Positions 8,284 to 17,064 of a stretch of DNA of 47,320 nt are shown in pieces. The DNA comes from Gammaproteobacteria bacterium (GTDB taxonomy: Bacteria > Pseudomonadota > Gammaproteobacteria > Arenicellales > Poriferihabitantaceae): assembly GCA_009842505.1 (NCBI GenBank), contig VYFG01000075.1:1-47320 (forward strand), written 5' to 3'. The stretch's first letter is position 1; each line of letters starts with the position of its first letter. Made by a program: the position numbers and the translations under genes. Under the pieces are notes generated by a model that had not been told where the DNA came from, searched no databases, and saw only the letters and a list, made by a program, of their open reading frames with translations.

Positions 8284-9222
8284 CTACAGGTCGACGTGGT
8301 GGCCGAAGTTCTCCTTGAAGCGGTCCGCGATCTCCTGCCGCCGCGGGCGGTGATTCTGGGTGCCGTGATGTTCGATCTTGATGCCGCCCATCAATGATGC
8401 GAGCCGGCCCGTCGTCTGCCAGTCGAAGCCCCGGTCGATTCCATGCAGCAGCCCGGAACGGAACGCGTCGCCGCAGCCGGTGGGATCGTTCACTTCGCGG
8501 ACGCTTACCACGGGGATGTCCAGGGTAGTGCCGTCCACCATAATTTCCGCCCCGGAACCGCCACGGGTCACGATCAGTGCGTCCACTTCCGCGGCGATAT
8601 CCGGCAGATTCCTGCCGGTCTTGTCCACCAGGAGCCTGGACTCGTAGTCGTTCACGCACAGGTAGGTGGCCTGTTCCACGAAAGTCATCAGCTCCTCCCC
8701 GCTGAACATGGGCAGTCCCTGGCCCGGATCGAAAATCCACGGGATCCCCGCCTCGGCGAACTGCTCCGCATGCTCCACCATGGCATCCCGCCCGTCCGGC
8801 GCGACGATGCCGAGGGTGACGCCCCGGGCGTCGCCGACCCGGTTCTTGTGGGCGTAGTTCATCGCCCCGGGGTGGAAGGCGATGATCTGGTTGTTGTCCG
8901 TGTCGGTGGTGAGAAACGCCTGTGCAGTGTAGGTGTTTTCCACTTCGGTGATGTGGGTGATGTCGATGTCCTGCTTTTTCAGCCACTTCCGATACGGCTT
9001 GAAATCCTCCCCCACGGTGCCCATGGGCAGGGGGTCTCCGCCCAGCAGTTTCAGGTTGTAGGAAATGTTGCCGGAGCAGCCGCCGAATTCCTTGCGCATG
9101 TCCGGGACGAAGAAACAGACGTTCAGGATATGCACCTGGTCGGGCAGGATGTGGTTCTTGAACTGATCCTGGAACACCATGATGGTGTCATAGGCAAAGG
9201 ACCCGGTAATCAGCGTGGGCAC
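8284..9222 (-). CDS. PfkB-family carbohydrate/nucleoside kinase
   Basis: Cytoplasmic ribokinase-fold kinase of 312 residues. It has the N-terminal GGCSGNISYNLKLLGG substrate-binding segment (residues 47–62) and the C-terminal catalytic motif NDPTGCGDAFRSGLL, whose GD aspartate is the usual base. The overall pattern (ITGSFAYDTIMVF start, LILV-type strand, VVSVREVNDPTGCGDAF) resembles proteobacterial proteins annotated as adenosine kinase or generic PfkB kinase. It converges with the preceding aromatic operon (53 bases between stops) and begins 34 bases after the fur stop, so it is probably cotranscribed with fur. Confidence 0.85.
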   Translation of the reverse strand: MPTLITGSFAYDTIMVFQDQFKNHILPDQVHILNVCFFVPDMRKEFGGCSGNISYNLKLLGGDPLPMGTVGEDFKPYRKWLKKQDIDITHITEVENTYTAQAFLTTDTDNNQIIAFHPGAMNYAHKNRVGDARGVTLGIVAPDGRDAMVEHAEQFAEAGIPWIFDPGQGLPMFSGEELMTFVEQATYLCVNDYESRLLVDKTGRNLPDIAAEVDALIVTRGGSGAEIMVDGTTLDIPVVSVREVNDPTGCGDAFRSGLLHGIDRGFDWQTTGRLASLMGGIKIEHHGTQNHRPRRQEIADRFKENFGHHVDL

Positions 9223-9256
9223 GGTGGACTCCTGGAAATGCGGGTGGAAGGGGCTT

Positions 9257-9691
9257 TCAGTCGGACCGGTTCCTGCAGCGCTTGCAAATCCCGTACAGCG
9301 TCAGCGCGTGATCCTGGATCACGAAAGCGTGGTCGTCCGCGACCTTCTGCTGCAGCTTCTCGATCATGGGATCGATGAACTCGATGACCTTGCCGCAGTC
9401 CATGCACACCATGTGGTCATGGTGGTCCTCGTCATTGAGTTCGAATACCGCCCGGTCCCCCTCGAAATTGTGCCGGATGACCAGGTCCGCGTCGACGAAC
9501 TGGGTCAGGACACGGTATACCGTGGCGAGCCCGATGCTTTCGTCCTCACTGAGAAGCTCCCGGTAGATGTCCTCGGCGGACAGGTGCCTGACCTTGCTGG
9601 ACTCAAGGATGGACAGAACCCTGAGGCGGGGCAGGGTGGTTTTGAGGCCCGCCTGGCGAAGGTCGTCGCTGTAGCTCACGGGTCTTCCCAA
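9257..9691 (-). CDS. fur: Ferric uptake regulator Fur
   Basis: Iron-responsive repressor of 144 residues. The N-terminal winged helix contains LKTTLPRLRVLSILE and the DNA-recognition helix GLATVYRVLTQFVDADLV. The metal and dimer domain contains EDHHDHMVCMDCGKVIEF (His cluster plus a CxxC pair) and a second CxxC (CKRC) near the C-terminus, so all structural zinc cysteines are present. It follows ubiI by about 15 bases in the same direction. Length and motifs fit Fur better than Zur or PerR, although the paralogues cannot be excluded by motif alone. Confidence 0.92.
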   Translation of the reverse strand: MGRPVSYSDDLRQAGLKTTLPRLRVLSILESSKVRHLSAEDIYRELLSEDESIGLATVYRVLTQFVDADLVIRHNFEGDRAVFELNDEDHHDHMVCMDCGKVIEFIDPMIEKLQQKVADDHAFVIQDHALTLYGICKRCRNRSD

Positions 9692-9705
9692 AAATCACCA
9701 TTATA

Positions 9706-10941
9706 CTATGGGATTTCCTCCTCGATCGCGGGCCTGCATGCCATGGGCAGATCGCCCCTTGTGCCCAGGGCATACTGCGCCAGCCAGTGTTTCAGCGGCA
9801 TGACGCCATCCGCGACGCGGAAGGCCGCCTCCCGGGAATGGCGCACGGGTTCCAGGGTACTTCCGAAAACACGCTTGAACCCCTTCATGGCATTGATGGC
9901 GATGCCGTTTTCCCCCCGCCGCCAGCGCTCGTAGCGCCTGAGGACGCTGTGGCTGCCGATGCCCTTGCCGGCGTCCCTGGCCGCGGCCACGGTTTCCACC
10001 AGGGCCGCGGCATCCTGCATGCCGAGATTGGCGCCCAGCCCCGCCAGCGGATGGACCGTGTGGGCGGCGTCGCCCACCAGCGCCAGGCGGTTCCCGAGAT
10101 AACTTTCCGCGTGCCGGCTGCCCAGCGGAAAGCTGAGCCGGTCCCCGACGAGCCCGACGGAGCCCAGCCGGCTGCCGAAGTGGCCCTCCAGCCGGCCGCA
10201 GAATTCGGCCGCATCCAGGGCCAGGAGGTCCTCGTCGTCCGCGCGGTCCCGGGACCACACAAGGGAACACTGATTCCCCTGGAGCGGGAGCATGGCAATC
10301 GGCCCCCGGGGCGTGAACACCTGGTAGGCGGTCTGCACGTGCGGACGCGAGGTCTCGAGGGTCGCCACCACGGCGTCCTGGTGGAAGTCCTGCTCGTCCG
10401 CACCGATGCCCGCGAGTGCACGCAGGGTGGACCTGGCGCCGTCCGCGGCGACGACCAGCCGGCTGGCGATGGTCTCCCCGCCCCGGAGGCGGAGCCTGAC
10501 GACCCCGTCGGCATCGCCGTCCGCAGGCTCCATGCCGTCGATCGGGACCTCGTGATGAATGCCGACGCGATAGTTCTGGCGCAGGCGTTCCAGCATGGCG
10601 ACGGCCACCAGGGCGTTTTCGACGATGTACCCCAGTGCCGGGACGCCTTCCTCCGCGGCGTCGAAACGGATTCTGGCGCCGCTGTCGCTGTCCCACACCG
10701 ACATCGCCCGGTAGGGCGTGGCACGACCCTCCAGGATGGCGTCCCATACGCCGACGTGCTCGAGAAGGCGCTTTGTGGCAAGGTTCAGGGCGCTGACGCG
10801 GCCCGGTATGTCCGCAGGATCCCAGGACGCCGCCGGGCCGGCGTCCGCAACGATGACTTCGAACCCTTCTCGGGCAAGCAGGCAGGTGCAGGCAAGACCG
10901 ACCATGCCGCCCCCGACAATGGTGACATCGGCGGTCTTCAC
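9706..10941 (-). CDS. ubiI: Ubiquinone-biosynthesis FAD hydroxylase (UbiI/VisC type)
   Basis: Flavin monooxygenase of the UbiH/UbiF/COQ6 family, 411 residues, adding a ring hydroxyl during ubiquinone synthesis at the inner membrane. The FAD-binding motif VTIVGGGMVGLAC lies at residues 6–18, PGRVSALNLATKRLL near 48, and the second FAD motif LVGDAAHTVHPLAGLGANLG near 300. In gammaproteobacteria the gene following ubiH in this operon is ubiI (visC, C5 hydroxylase), which is the basis for the symbol; UbiF/UbiM-like specificity is possible. Its start overlaps the end of ubiH by 4 bases. Confidence 0.85.
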   Translation of the reverse strand: MKTADVTIVGGGMVGLACTCLLAREGFEVIVADAGPAASWDPADIPGRVSALNLATKRLLEHVGVWDAILEGRATPYRAMSVWDSDSGARIRFDAAEEGVPALGYIVENALVAVAMLERLRQNYRVGIHHEVPIDGMEPADGDADGVVRLRLRGGETIASRLVVAADGARSTLRALAGIGADEQDFHQDAVVATLETSRPHVQTAYQVFTPRGPIAMLPLQGNQCSLVWSRDRADDEDLLALDAAEFCGRLEGHFGSRLGSVGLVGDRLSFPLGSRHAESYLGNRLALVGDAAHTVHPLAGLGANLGMQDAAALVETVAAARDAGKGIGSHSVLRRYERWRRGENGIAINAMKGFKRVFGSTLEPVRHSREAAFRVADGVMPLKHWLAQYALGTRGDLPMACRPAIEEEIP

Positions 10942-12221
10942 GGGCCCGCCGCCCCGTTTTCCGGGGGCCCGGCATAGTCCCCGCCGCCGGCGGCAAGACA
11001 GTCCAGGGGCAGCCCCCTCGCCAGCAGACCCAGGGGTCCCGCCAGACCCATGGTGCGGCGGAGCAGAAACCGCTTTGCCGGCGGAAACAGTTCGACGCCC
11101 TTGAGGCCGAGATTGCGCGCAAGCCGCGCCCCGGGCAGGTCGGCGCAGAACAGCGTGACCATGCTATGGGTGAATTGCCGCACCATGAACGTATCGCGCC
11201 GCCTGAGATCGTTGTATTCCTGCAGCAAGACTTCGGAGCCGATGTCCCGCCCGGCCAGGCGGGCGCGGAAAACCAGTTCCGCGAGCACGGCCACGTCCCG
11301 CAGTCCGAGGTTGAAACCCTGCCCGGCAACCGGATGCACCGTGTGAGCGGCATTGCCCAGCACCACGCGGCGGTCCCGGGCGGGATGCCGCAGGTGGCTG
11401 CGGTGCAGCGGGTACGCCTTCCGCGCAGAGGGTCTTTCCAGGTTACCGGCCCGGTCGCCGAAGGTGCGCTGGAGATGCAGCACGAACCCGTCGTCGTCCA
11501 TGGCCTGCCGGCTTGCCAGGTTTTTCGGCATCGATGTCCATACGACCGCGAGCCGGTTCCCGCTGAGCGGCAGCATCGCCAGGGGGCCCTCGCCGGTGAA
11601 CCGCTCCCAGGCCCGCCCGCGATGGGGCCTGTCCGTGGTGACGATGCTGAGCAGCGCCTGCTGCGGATAGGGTTTCGGATGGCTGTCCTCCCCGCCCGCC
11701 AGACCCGAACGGCCGCCGTCGGCAACCACCACCAGGGGCGCCGACAGGTTGACGGTCTGCCCGTCCTGCTCCAGTGCCAGGTGGCCTCGGTCGCCCGTGA
11801 CCCTGAGTTCCGTGGCTCTGGCCGGGCAATACAGGGTGACGCTGTCGGCGGATTCCATGGATGCCAGCAGGGCCCCACCAAGGACCCGGGTCGGCACGAC
11901 ATATCCGAGCGCCGGGGTACCCGCATGGCGGTGCGACAGGTGGGTCATGCCGAATCCGCCCCGGTCGGACACGTGGATGTCGCGGATGGGTTCCGCTTCG
12001 CCGGAGATTGCGGACCAGACCCCGATGCCCTCATAGATACGCCGGGCGCTCCAGGTCAGTGCGACCGTGCGATCGTCGTAGCTGGGTTGTTTGTCGTGCT
12101 CCAGGGGCCAGCGTTCCACCACCGCGGTGCGCAGGCCGGACCCGCGCAGGGCCGCCGCGAGGCTGGCGCCGGCCAGGCCGCCGCCGACAACGATGAGATC
12201 GAATTCCTGCGGGGTGGACAT
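10938..12221 (-). CDS. ubiH: 2-octaprenyl-6-methoxyphenol hydroxylase UbiH
   Basis: Second ubiquinone-ring hydroxylase, about 427 residues. The frame is open back to 12437, but the real start is the ATG at 12221, giving MSTPQEFDLIVVGGGLAGAS with the dinucleotide fold at the N-terminus. The C-terminal FAD motif reads GNAAHTVHPVAGQGFNLGLRD; the GN in place of GD is typical of UbiH, which separates it from the ubiI neighbour. It lies 14 bases after pepP and overlaps ubiI, so the genes form one operon. Confidence 0.9.
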   Translation of the reverse strand: MSTPQEFDLIVVGGGLAGASLAAALRGSGLRTAVVERWPLEHDKQPSYDDRTVALTWSARRIYEGIGVWSAISGEAEPIRDIHVSDRGGFGMTHLSHRHAGTPALGYVVPTRVLGGALLASMESADSVTLYCPARATELRVTGDRGHLALEQDGQTVNLSAPLVVVADGGRSGLAGGEDSHPKPYPQQALLSIVTTDRPHRGRAWERFTGEGPLAMLPLSGNRLAVVWTSMPKNLASRQAMDDDGFVLHLQRTFGDRAGNLERPSARKAYPLHRSHLRHPARDRRVVLGNAAHTVHPVAGQGFNLGLRDVAVLAELVFRARLAGRDIGSEVLLQEYNDLRRRDTFMVRQFTHSMVTLFCADLPGARLARNLGLKGVELFPPAKRFLLRRTMGLAGPLGLLARGLPLDCLAAGGGDYAGPPENGAAGP

Positions 12222-12235
12222 GGGCCGGCGCCGGG

Positions 12236-13537
12236 TCAGCCTGACATCAGGTGTTCGATGTCGTCGGCTGCCTTGGGGGCCTTCTCGGTCAGGTTCTCGT
12301 GCCCCGCCCGGGTGACCAGGATGTCGTCCTCGATGCGAATGCCGATATTGTGCCAGCGCTGCGGGATATCCCCAGCGGCGGGGATATACAGGCCAGGTTC
12401 CACCGTGAGCACCATGCCGGGTTCCAGCAGCCGCCACTGGTCATCGATCTTGTAGTCGCCCACGTCATGCACGTCCATGCCCAGCCAGTGGCCGGTGCGG
12501 TGCATGTAAAAACGCTTGTATGCCTGGCTCTCGATGAGTTCGGCGGGATCGCCGGTGAGGAGTCCCAGGTCCACAAGGCCCTCGGTCAGGACCTGCACCG
12601 CTGCGTCGTGATATTCGATGATGGGCCTTTCCGGGACCACCGCCGCAATGGCGGCCGCCTGGGCGGCCAGGACCACTTCGTAGACGGCGCGCTGCTCCCC
12701 GCTGAACCGGCCGTTGACCGGGAAGGTGCGGGTGATGTCTGCGGCGTAGCAGTCGAATTCCGCGCCGGCGTCGATCAGCAGCAGGTCCCCGTCCCCGAGC
12801 CGGCAGCTGTTCTCGGTGTAGTGGAGGATGCAGGCGTTGGCGCCCCCGGCCACGATGGAGGGGTATGCGGGCCACTGGCTGCCGCCCAGCCTGAACTCGT
12901 ATTCCAGCTCCGCCTGCACCTGGTATTCGTATAGCCCGGGCGAGGTGGATTGCATGGCCCGGATATGGGCCCTCGCGGTGATGCCGGCCGCCCGGCGCAT
13001 CAGGTGGAGTTCCTCCTTGCGCTTGATCAGCCGCATTTCGTGGAGCAGGTGGCTCAGGTCCACGATCTCTCCGGGAGCGTGCACGCCGGAGCGCTGCCGG
13101 TTCCGGATCTGGCTCAGGCCGTGGATGATTTCACTGTCGAATTCCGGGTAGCGGCCCACCACGGTGAACACCCGGTCCTTGTTTTCCATCAGGGAAGGCA
13201 GGGTGGCCTCCAGTTCGTCGATGGGGAATGCCTGGTCGGCGCCGAAATTGGCGGTCGCACCCTGGACCCCTTCGCGCCGGCCGTCCCAGATTTCCTTTTT
13301 CGGGTCCTTCTCGCGGCAGAACAGGATGAACTCGCCTTCCGGCCTTCCCGGCGCGAGCACCATGGCGGCCTCCGGTTCCGGAAACTGCGTGAGATAGAAG
13401 AAATCGCTGTCCGCCCGGAAGGGAAACAGCACATCGCCGTTGCGGGGCTGGTGCGGGGCAGTGGGCAGGACGGCGATCCCGTCTCCCATCTGGCACATGA
13501 GGTCCTGGCGGCGTTTCTGGAAAACGGATGGATCCAT
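12236..13537 (-). CDS. pepP: Xaa-Pro aminopeptidase PepP
   Basis: Dimanganese aminopeptidase P (M24B) that removes an N-terminal residue preceding proline. The 433-residue protein has the AMP_N domain first (SDFFYLTQFPEPEAAMVL) and the pita-bread domain with metal ligands in LIDAGAEFDCYAADITRTFP (two Asp), HRTGHWLGMDVHDVG (His), the LTVEPGLYIP Glu and the terminal GIRIEDDILVT Glu. The gene sits between ygfB and ubiH exactly as in Escherichia coli, a useful taxonomic marker. Confidence 0.94.
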   Translation of the reverse strand: MDPSVFQKRRQDLMCQMGDGIAVLPTAPHQPRNGDVLFPFRADSDFFYLTQFPEPEAAMVLAPGRPEGEFILFCREKDPKKEIWDGRREGVQGATANFGADQAFPIDELEATLPSLMENKDRVFTVVGRYPEFDSEIIHGLSQIRNRQRSGVHAPGEIVDLSHLLHEMRLIKRKEELHLMRRAAGITARAHIRAMQSTSPGLYEYQVQAELEYEFRLGGSQWPAYPSIVAGGANACILHYTENSCRLGDGDLLLIDAGAEFDCYAADITRTFPVNGRFSGEQRAVYEVVLAAQAAAIAAVVPERPIIEYHDAAVQVLTEGLVDLGLLTGDPAELIESQAYKRFYMHRTGHWLGMDVHDVGDYKIDDQWRLLEPGMVLTVEPGLYIPAAGDIPQRWHNIGIRIEDDILVTRAGHENLTEKAPKAADDIEHLMSG

Positions 13538-13551
13538 ATCGGGTGCGAAGT

Positions 13552-14163
13552 TCAGTTGAGTTGGGTTGATTCCATGGTGGAAGCCTTGCCGGACTGCAGG
13601 TCGTCGTGAACCAGTTGCACGGCAACGCGGAGAAACTCCACGATCTCCGTCAGGGCGCGCTCACTGCCCTCGGGATCTTCGGGCCCGGTCTCGAGATGGC
13701 CGATTTCGCGGATGTCGTCCACGGCCTCGCGCACTTCTGGGCCGGCGGCGCCGGGCAGTCGGCCATCGGTATGATAGATCCCGAGCACGAAGCCCTGGCA
13801 CCAGTCGGACACCGCCTCGACGCGGTCATGCACCGGGCTTTGCTCGCCAGGCAGCAGCAACCGGAAGCCAAAGCCGTCGTCCCTGAGGTCGCGGCAGACC
13901 ATGGCATACAGGCTGTCCAGAATCTCCAGATGCTCTTCCCCGTCCAGATGCAGCAGCCGTGCCTTGCTGCGGACCGATGCCGGCCCGACTCCCAGGCAGG
14001 CCAAGGCGCTCAGCAGTCCATGGGCCTCGGCGGCACTGCCGTTCCCGGGCGATTTCCTCAGCTTGGCATCCAGGTCCTGGTAGATGGCGTCATGAAATGC
14101 CTGCCGGGAAGTGCCGCCGGCGTCTGCGGGAGGGGATTCGGACATGTGATCGGCTTCAGTCAT
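13552..14163 (-). CDS. ygfB: YgfB/UPF0149 family protein
   Basis: Small helical protein of about 200 residues belonging to UPF0149. The family hallmarks are an early AEAHGLLSALACLG segment and a late acidic SDWCQGFVLGIYHTDG segment. The frame extends upstream to 14550, but the plausible starts are ATG at 14163 or 14145. YgfB homologues are all-helical; in Pseudomonas one has been linked to regulation of the ampDh3 amidase, but its general role is unclear. It is the first gene of the ygfB–pepP–ubiH–ubiI operon. Confidence 0.85.
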   Translation of the reverse strand: MTEADHMSESPPADAGGTSRQAFHDAIYQDLDAKLRKSPGNGSAAEAHGLLSALACLGVGPASVRSKARLLHLDGEEHLEILDSLYAMVCRDLRDDGFGFRLLLPGEQSPVHDRVEAVSDWCQGFVLGIYHTDGRLPGAAGPEVREAVDDIREIGHLETGPEDPEGSERALTEIVEFLRVAVQLVHDDLQSGKASTMESTQLN

Positions 14164-14449
14164 CAATCGGCTTGCCGGGCAACCCGGTATTTTACCGGTT
14201 CGCGGGAGGAGCCGGCGGATTTCGTTGTAGAATAGAATGCCGAGGGAGTCAAACCGACCGAATGCCCCTGGCATGGCGGCCGTGCTCCACCGGCCCGGAC
14301 ATACCGGACCGGTCGTGCGCCGCCGGGTTCCCTGCTGCTCCCCGACGGCAGACTTGCACTGCCGCCCCGGGGATCGAAAAGACTGGAAATTTCCCGAAGA
14401 TGGCTGATGACTATCCCGGAAGGCGTGCAGGTGTTTCGGCGGAAGGCCC
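14164..14449. promoter_or_regulatory. Divergent intergenic region between ygfB and PLP-enzyme gene
   Basis: This 286-base region must hold promoters for the ygfB operon and probably for the plus-strand gene. Two overlapping TAGAAT boxes (14228–14238) could act as -10 elements on the plus strand, without an obvious -35. The region downstream of them is rich in GC stems. In many gammaproteobacteria the 6S RNA gene lies next to ygfB; I could not fold this sequence into a convincing 6S shape by eye. Confidence 0.35.
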
Positions 14450-15601
14450 ATGACCGCCGATAAGGCCCCGGAAACACTGGCGGCCCAGGCGCTGGGGCTT
14501 GAGGACCCCGTGAGCGGTGCGCTGGTGCCCCCCGTGCACATGTCCACCACGTTCGCCCGCCGTGATGACTATTCCCTGCCGGACGACCGGTCCTACATCC
14601 GCGATCATGGCGCCACCCAGGAACAGGTGGAGCAGGTGATCTGCGACCTTGAGGGCGGTTACGATGCGATCAGCTTTTCCTCGGGCCTGGCCGCCTGCAC
14701 CGCCCCGTTCCATGCCCTGGAGGCCGGCGACCATGTGCTGGTGTCGGATACCATCTACCACGGGGTGCTCAGTTGGCTGGCGGAGTTCGCCGAAGCCAGG
14801 GGAATCGGGTACGACCTCTTTCCCGCGGGTGACCTGGAGCGGTTTGCGGGGATGATCAGGCCGGGCGTCACCCGCCTGGTATGGCTGGAGACGCCTGCCA
14901 ACCCGGTATGGACCGTGACGGACATTGCCGCGGTCTCGACCATCGCGCATGCCCGGGGCATCCGGGTGGCCGTGGACTCCACCTGCGCCACGCCCGTGCT
15001 GACGCGTCCCATCGAGTTCGGCGCCGATTTCGTCTGCCATTCGGCCACGAAATACCTGAACGGCCACTCCGACGTGCTGGCCGGACTGCTGGTGGCGGCA
15101 GCCGACTCCGCGTACTGGCAGCGCATCCGCCGTCACCGTCTGCTGGCCGGGTCCATGCTGGGAAGCATGGAGGCCTGGCTGCTGCTGCGCGGACTGCGCA
15201 CCCTGTATCTGCGGGTGCGCCAGCAGAGCGCCAACGCGCTCGCCCTCGCCGGCTGGCTGGTGGAGCATCCCTGCGTGGAGCAGGTATTCTATCCGGGGCT
15301 GCCCCGGGATCCCGGGCATGAGACCGCCTGCCGTCAGATGTCGGGCGGATTTGGCGGCATGCTGTCCATCCTGGTGCCCGGGGGGCGGTCGGAGGCTGTC
15401 GCCGTGGCCTGCAGGGCATCGGTGTTCAAGCGCGCCACCTCCCTGGGGGGCGTGGAGAGCGTGTTGGAGCATCGGAAATCGAGTGAAGGGGACGTGACTT
15501 CGACCCCGGAGAACCTGATCCGCATTTCCGCGGGAATCGAGCATATAGACGACCTCATCGGGGATTTCAGTCGAATGCTGGCCAAGGAGCCTGCGCCGTA
15601 A
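14450..15601 (+). CDS. Cys/Met metabolism PLP-dependent enzyme (cystathionine beta-lyase/gamma-synthase type)
   Basis: PLP enzyme of the trans-sulfuration family, 383 residues. It shows the N-terminal PPVHMSTTFAR segment, the PLP-phosphate region ISFSSGLAACTAPF, VWLETPANPVWTVTDI, the AVDSTCATPVL strand, and the Schiff-base lysine in CHSATKYLNGHSDVLAG (about residue 202). The C-terminal SLGGVESVLEHR is family-typical. The reaction could be beta-lyase, gamma-synthase or gamma-lyase; sequence inspection does not decide. It is transcribed divergently from ygfB. Confidence 0.87.
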   Translation: MTADKAPETLAAQALGLEDPVSGALVPPVHMSTTFARRDDYSLPDDRSYIRDHGATQEQVEQVICDLEGGYDAISFSSGLAACTAPFHALEAGDHVLVSDTIYHGVLSWLAEFAEARGIGYDLFPAGDLERFAGMIRPGVTRLVWLETPANPVWTVTDIAAVSTIAHARGIRVAVDSTCATPVLTRPIEFGADFVCHSATKYLNGHSDVLAGLLVAAADSAYWQRIRRHRLLAGSMLGSMEAWLLLRGLRTLYLRVRQQSANALALAGWLVEHPCVEQVFYPGLPRDPGHETACRQMSGGFGGMLSILVPGGRSEAVAVACRASVFKRATSLGGVESVLEHRKSSEGDVTSTPENLIRISAGIEHIDDLIGDFSRMLAKEPAP

Positions 15602-15917
15602 GAATGATCGATATCGCGCAAAGAGACAGCTAAGGTCTCTATAGACTGTAGGGTCAAGGTCTGGCGCGCGCACCCGCGGACGAAGTCCAGTGATTTCGGG
15701 ATTGGAAGACCGGACCGGGCAGGGCTGCGATCACATGCGTCCTTAGCCCGTTTTCGCATCCTGCCCATGAAGAAGTTCGAAGCGTCTGAGTTGCCAGGCG
15801 GTTTGCGCCAGTGCCAATGCGCGACCGAAGGTCGCCAGGAACGGTGCTGCGAACCCGAATGCCACTTTCTGAGGATGGCTCCTTGATCCGGACCTTCCTG
15901 ACCACCGAGGATCAAGG
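15602..15917. other. Non-coding stretch before TRAP remnant
   Basis: No gene can be supported here on either strand. Short frames exist on both strands but lack recognisable domains or ribosome-binding sites. A 6-bp stem (AGAGAC/GTCTCT around 15621–15639) follows the PLP-enzyme stop without a T-run. The segment probably contains scrambled remains of the upstream part of the TRAP receptor gene and its promoter. Confidence 0.4.
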
Positions 15918-16050
15918 CGGCATGAAGGCAACCGATGTCGACAAGTCCGATTTCATCGCTGCGGGCCAGCGGGTGCAGGACCGTTATGCCGCAGAGAAGG
16001 GCGATGACTTCAAGAAACTGCTCGCCGCAATTCGGGCAGCTGCAGAATAG
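15918..16050 (+). pseudogene. C-terminal remnant of TRAP substrate-binding protein
   Basis: The last 43 codons of an open frame read GGMKATDVDKSDFIAAGQRV, then QDRYAAEKGDDFKKLLAAIR and a terminal AAAE. This resembles the end of DctP-family receptors, where a Gly-Met-Lys strand, an acidic x-F-x-x-A-x-x-V segment and a D-Y-x-x-K-G-D-D helix close the protein. The upstream 280 residues expected of a receptor are absent. Its position just before dctQ and dctM genes supports the reading. It is the first sign that this second TRAP locus is dead. Confidence 0.5.
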
Positions 16051-16581
16051 TTGTTCCTTTCCCGCTTCTCCCTTGCGGTGCATGATGGAACGGAGTCAGG
16101 GCTTGTCCTGACAGGGCCCGTTGGGTCGCTGCCGGAAGCATGGTCATTGGTGCCTTGAGGCGGGCCCATCGAGGAAGGGCGTGAAAGGCATGAATAGCAT
16201 GGTCCGGAGCATGAGCCGGTCGCAGTCTGTTGTTGCGACGGGCCGGCCAGTAACTGCGGCCGGGAATGCGTGATCTGTTGGACGGCATGTTGCGTGACCG
16301 GTTTACATTCTCCGACCGGGGGGAAGCGTGTTCCGGCCTGGCGGGCTGGCGTCCATGGGCGTGTACGACGCCTCCTGGCAGTGCTGCAGGATTTCGTCGT
16401 GCGGGATCCGTTACTGCCGATACTGCCCGGTGCTTCCCGATATTACCCTGACCAGGCGAAATTCGCCGCCCGCTGCGGAGAAGTCCCCGCCCGGGTCGCC
16501 AGAAGATCCTGCAATGCCTGCAAGGAATATGGGCATCACTCTGCATTCGTGAATCGCCTCCCCCCATAACCAGATACCGAA
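16051..16581. other. Non-coding stretch inside decayed TRAP locus
   Basis: More than 500 bases between the receptor remnant and the dctQ-type gene carry no recognisable gene. Frames of 60–100 codons exist on both strands (for example 16270–16569), but they overlap one another, lack start signals and show no family motif. An intact TRAP operon would normally have a short gap here, so this is probably inserted or degraded DNA. Confidence 0.4.
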
Positions 16582-17064
16582 TTGCTTTCCAAGCTCGATA
16601 AGTATTTTGAGGATGTCCTGTGCACCATCAGTTTGTCGGTGGTCGCGTGCAGCGTGATGATCCAGGTGATCCTGCGGTTCGTGTTCTCCTCTGCCAGTGC
16701 CTGGGCCGAGGAAACCGCCGTGTTCGGCATGATTTTCGCGATCTATCTTGGCGCCTCCCTGGGGGTTCGCGAACGGACACACATACGCATAACGTTGCTC
16801 ATCAGGGTGTTACTGCGACCGATGCAGATCGCATGCATCGTTATTGCCGACGCCCTGTGGTTCGGCTTTGTCTGGTTCATGGTCCATCAATCCATTCTCT
16901 TTACACAACTTCTGTTTGAAGTGACCTACATTACCCCGGGCCTCGGTATCGAGCAGAGATGGGTTCAGATACTCATCCCGGCCGGATTCGCCCTGATGGC
17001 CTTTAGGATGGTACAGGTCTACTGGCGCTGGGGTCGGTCCGGTTGGAAGGACCTTCCGTTATGA
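16582..17064 (+). CDS. TRAP small permease subunit (DctQ family), probably orphaned
   Basis: Small membrane subunit of a TRAP transporter, 160 residues with four hydrophobic helices. Family features include SAWAEETAVFGMIFAIYLGA near residue 39, followed by VRERTHIRI, typical of DctQ. Translation must start after an in-frame stop at 16567, which leaves TTG at 16582 as the likely start, without a strong ribosome-binding site. The stop overlaps the ATG of the large permease gene (ATGA at 17061–17064). The gene itself looks intact, but both partners are damaged, so it probably has no function. Confidence 0.78.
   Translation: MLSKLDKYFEDVLCTISLSVVACSVMIQVILRFVFSSASAWAEETAVFGMIFAIYLGASLGVRERTHIRITLLIRVLLRPMQIACIVIADALWFGFVWFMVHQSILFTQLLFEVTYITPGLGIEQRWVQILIPAGFALMAFRMVQVYWRWGRSGWKDLPL

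Noticed and set aside
9701..11926. 741-codon minus-strand open frame over ubiI and ubiH
   Set aside because: It is an out-of-frame shadow produced by high GC; the true proteins lie in other frames with clear FAD motifs.
14164..14210. GCCGGGCAACCCGG resembled part of a SAM-I riboswitch ahead of a sulfur amino-acid gene
   Set aside because: The other conserved SAM-I segments and the four-way junction are missing; it is only a GC hairpin-like stretch.
15811..15917. Coding start of the frame that ends in the TRAP receptor remnant
   Set aside because: The residues before about 15918 do not resemble a receptor, lack a signal peptide, and have no ribosome-binding site.
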